From: Lutjanus erythropterus
Taxonomy: Eukaryota; Chordata; Actinopteri; Lutjaniformes; Lutjanidae
Direction: 5' to 3'
Assembly: GCA_020091685.1 (NCBI GenBank)
Contig: CM034604.1
Span: 12,422,519 to 12,486,518, forward strand
Length of the DNA stretch: 64,000 nucleotides
Under the pieces are notes generated by a model. That model ran no database searches. It was given only the letters and a program-made list of their open reading frames with translations, and was not told the DNA's origin. The position numbers were made by a program, and so were the translations under genes. Within the stretch, counting starts at the first letter, position 1. The number at the start of each line of letters is the position of its first letter. Positions 61,645 through 64,000 of the stretch are shown piece after piece.

Positions 61645-63212
61645 TGAATAAATGTGGACTGATCTGAGTACAGCGAGTTCAGTGTAGGTTGGAGAATTCT
61701 TCCTAAAACACATGAGATTTCCATGTCCACTTAGTCTTTTGATTGTGTCTTCGTTGTTTTTTATTCATGCAGATAGGTGGTAAACTGTAGATGGTTTTGT
61801 TCCAGTGTTGTTCCAGTTTGTTCCTGTCACAGAAAGACAAAACCATCATAAAAGAGTCAGAGAAATCTGTTTCCCCTGACAGTAGCCTTTGCAGAACAGA
61901 ATGCAGTGCAGCCCAAGCTTTCATCATCGTGAATCTGTTGTCAGTATCTTGTGAAACAACACCTTCATCCACACACGGCACACAAAATTGTTGACTTTTT
62001 CTCTTGTCGAAAAAGAAAAATGTTAGGACGCTGTTGTTGTTTCTGCTCTCTTAACCTACACGCACACACCACAGAGAGCCCTGTTCTCCCAGGGGTTGTA
62101 GAAAATTTGATCTGGGAAATAGGGGAAATCAGCAGCTGAGGTGGAACTAGATAAGACAGGTTCAAAGGAGGCGGGTACACCAAAGTAATTTATAACACCT
62201 TTGTCACAAATGGGCTGAACGTTACACAAATTGATGACATCTTAACAGTGTCGAGCACGCGATGCTGGATTTCTCTTTTAATGCATAGTGTTGATGGCTC
62301 CTATGGGAAATTAAAGTCCTCTAACTCTGCTGTGTTGTACCTATTGAGCGATACAGGAACTAAACCTTCTCGCTATGCTGGTCGACTTCTTAAAGACAGA
62401 GAAAGACACTAACGAAGAGGCCTAGCTTTATGTTAGTGAGGTGTTGCTGAGGCTTGTTATATCGCCTGCTGTGTTTTAGGGATGATGAGGTGATAGGCCT
62501 GTAGGCAGAGACTCGAGATCACAGAGGTGCAAAGCGTCAAGGTGGCGTAGAGCTTATTTATGTGTTGGTGTGTGGGCGTACAGTGAGACACAAACAGACG
62601 GTTGTTAAAAGCATCGAGGTGTCTGAGCACAGGCTGCACCTGATGAGCTGAAGCTTTCAGGGAATTTTCTAAATTAGGAAATTTTTATACCGCATGTTAA
62701 CTTTACTTTTCATACCTTCACCGGCTTTAATAGCTTGTGTGACCCGGTGTTGATAATTGTGGGTATGGTAAGGTGCCAAGTGCTTAATTGATGTTATAAA
62801 TGAATGAGTTGGGAGTTAAAATCAGAAAATGCAGAAAAGCATCAATCCCGCGACCTTTTTTAAAATCTATTCAGAATAAATTGCAAGATATGTTGGGTAT
62901 AGTTTACCTTATCTCGATTGTCAAATGAGCAGCTTGCTACCAAACACTTTATTCTGTGTTTATGAAAGGCCTGCGGACGGCATTCACTGTCGAATGAGTC
63001 AGTTTGTGAATTCAATGCTTTACAGCCAACAAAAGCGGCCATGAACATGTCATTGAGGTCGACTTTTCAATGGATTCAAACATTCATGGACATGTCTAAG
63101 GTGACTTTTTAAAAGAAGAAGTAGTGAATACAAGAAGGCCATAACAAGAAATACAGAACAGCTCAAGAAATTATGTAAACATTAAGAACTTATGATCTTT
63201 AGAAGGTTATCT

Positions 63213-63260
63213 AGTCTCATATTACGATGTCAATATAATATCGATATGTTGCCCAGCCTT
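63213..63260. repeat. Repeat end fragment (CGATATGTTGCCCAGCC)
   Basis: ATATCGATATGTTGCCCAGC is the complement of the GGCTGGGCAA(C/T)ATATCGATA start typical of many fish repeats. Only the end is recognisable. Confidence 0.5.
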
Positions 63261-64000
63261 AATATTTTGTTATAGTCAGCACTAAGAGAACCAGCAAATA
63301 ATTATATTTCAGAAGCTGGAACCAGCGTATTTATGACATTTTTGACTTAAAAATTATTTTAATGAGTTATCAGGATCAAATAATGAATCAACTGGCCAAT
63401 CATTCAGCATTAATAGCCGTTTTTCCACCATCCCACTGAAGTTTGTGCTTGCCTTAGCCAGTTTTGTTTCCGTTGTCACTTACAATCTCAGATCGCATCT
63501 CAGAGGAGCTTTGTTGAAGCCGGTTTTACGCGTGGATGGTCCACAGGCCAAGCAGGGCCATCTGTGGCCTGAGGCGGAGTCAAGAGTCATAGTCAGAGCT
63601 TGTCTGGCTTTGGGCGGGGAGATGGGTGCAGACAATTTAAGTAGAGATGTCAGCACAGCAGCTCATTTCTCATCCACCCGGCCTCATCGCTGATTTTTCA
63701 GGATAACCGTGGAGCCTTCATCACTCTCCTCCAAGCGAGGGTCAGCAACACCAAACAGCCTCTACTAGTTCCATTATGTTCCTTTCCTTAAGAGCTTCTG
63801 CAATAGGTCGCTGGTGCCTGACTGACATACAGACTTTATATCGCATAATAGCTGAACTTGCGCTTCAGCTTTCCACTTCCTATTGATTCTGAACTGGGCA
63901 GGATGGACGACATTTACACTGTTACGGGCAAGTTTTTGGGCAATACTTGGGGGCTGTAGGCACAATTGTGGAAACACAAAGCTCGAGGCCATCAGCATCT

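Larger units (their letters stand above)
56850..64000 (+). other. atad2b: atad2b intron or 3' flank, incomplete
   Basis: The terminal exon is not recognised here, so the region is at least 7.15 kb of intron if it lies past the window. It holds fish repeats at about 56970-57240, 58020-58080, 59540-59720, 61122-61644 and 63213-63260, plus an AT-rich potential hairpin near 58377-58420. A candidate alternative last exon is at 60556-60666. The parts 57600-58000, 58420-59500 and 61650-63200 show nothing I can name. Confidence 0.7.

Noticed and set aside
63714..63780. Possible exon after TGATTTTTCAG near 63702
   Set aside because: The acceptor looks fair and about 29 codons are open, but the product (DNRGAFITLLQARVSNTK...) does not match the expected ATAD2B end; kept out as unsupported.
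1..64000. CRISPR arrays, operons, tRNA or rRNA genes
   Set aside because: No regular spaced repeats, cloverleaf with A and B boxes, rRNA blocks or polycistronic gene packing were seen; the sequence is vertebrate in character.
1..64000. Endogenous retrovirus or LTR element
   Set aside because: I found no LTR pair, primer-binding site or gag/pol/env-like frame; the only reverse-transcriptase pieces are LINE-type.

Overview
The window looks like a piece of a teleost fish chromosome. It is AT-rich, has no bacterial-style gene packing, and carries one intron-split gene on the + strand. It is full of old transposon families that I recognise from memory as common in ray-finned (mostly percomorph) fish. 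No complete gene lies inside it, and I found no RNA gene, CRISPR array or prokaryotic feature.

The gene is the 3' half of atad2b (ATPase family AAA domain-containing 2B), a chromatin AAA+ ATPase with a bromodomain. Eight coding exons can be joined by GT-AG boundaries and matching phase: 2739-2874, 4223-4416, 4515-4674, 7847-7969, 11236-11364, 38214-38972, 41853-41983 and 56721-56849. They total 1761 nt, or 587 codons, in one open frame. In order they give the end of the second AAA module, a linker, the whole bromodomain, an alternative-looking linker exon, a basic then strongly acidic disordered region, and the conserved C-terminal helical segment. Residue numbers in the entries count from the first codon at 2739. 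The bromodomain reads as ATAD2B rather than ATAD2: its shelf is N-I-F at 100-102 where ATAD2 has R-V-F. The first part of the protein (N-terminus, AAA1 and most of AAA2) lies upstream of the window. The usual last exon was not found and is probably past base 64000.

Layout: 1-2738 is intron with a LINE relic and a short MITE. From 2739 to 11364 is the exon-rich part. From 11365 to 38213 is one 26.8-kb intron, with transposon relics and some AT-rich, homeodomain-motif-rich stretches that could be conserved enhancers. From 38214 to 41983 are two exons separated by an inverted-repeat element. From 41984 to 56720 is a 14.7-kb intron with a duplicated block, a hAT-like repeat, a LINE reverse transcriptase relic and palindromic elements. 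From 56850 to the end is intron or 3' flank with more repeats and one possible alternative terminal exon.

I found no new biological system. The observations most worth checking are the (CA)25 tract just before a frame-neutral exon, a possible alternative last exon at 60556, a possible frame-breaking cryptic exon at 53272, and two copies of one long palindromic element on either side of exon 41853-41983. Repeat family names come from recognition, not a database search, and most repeat borders are approximate.
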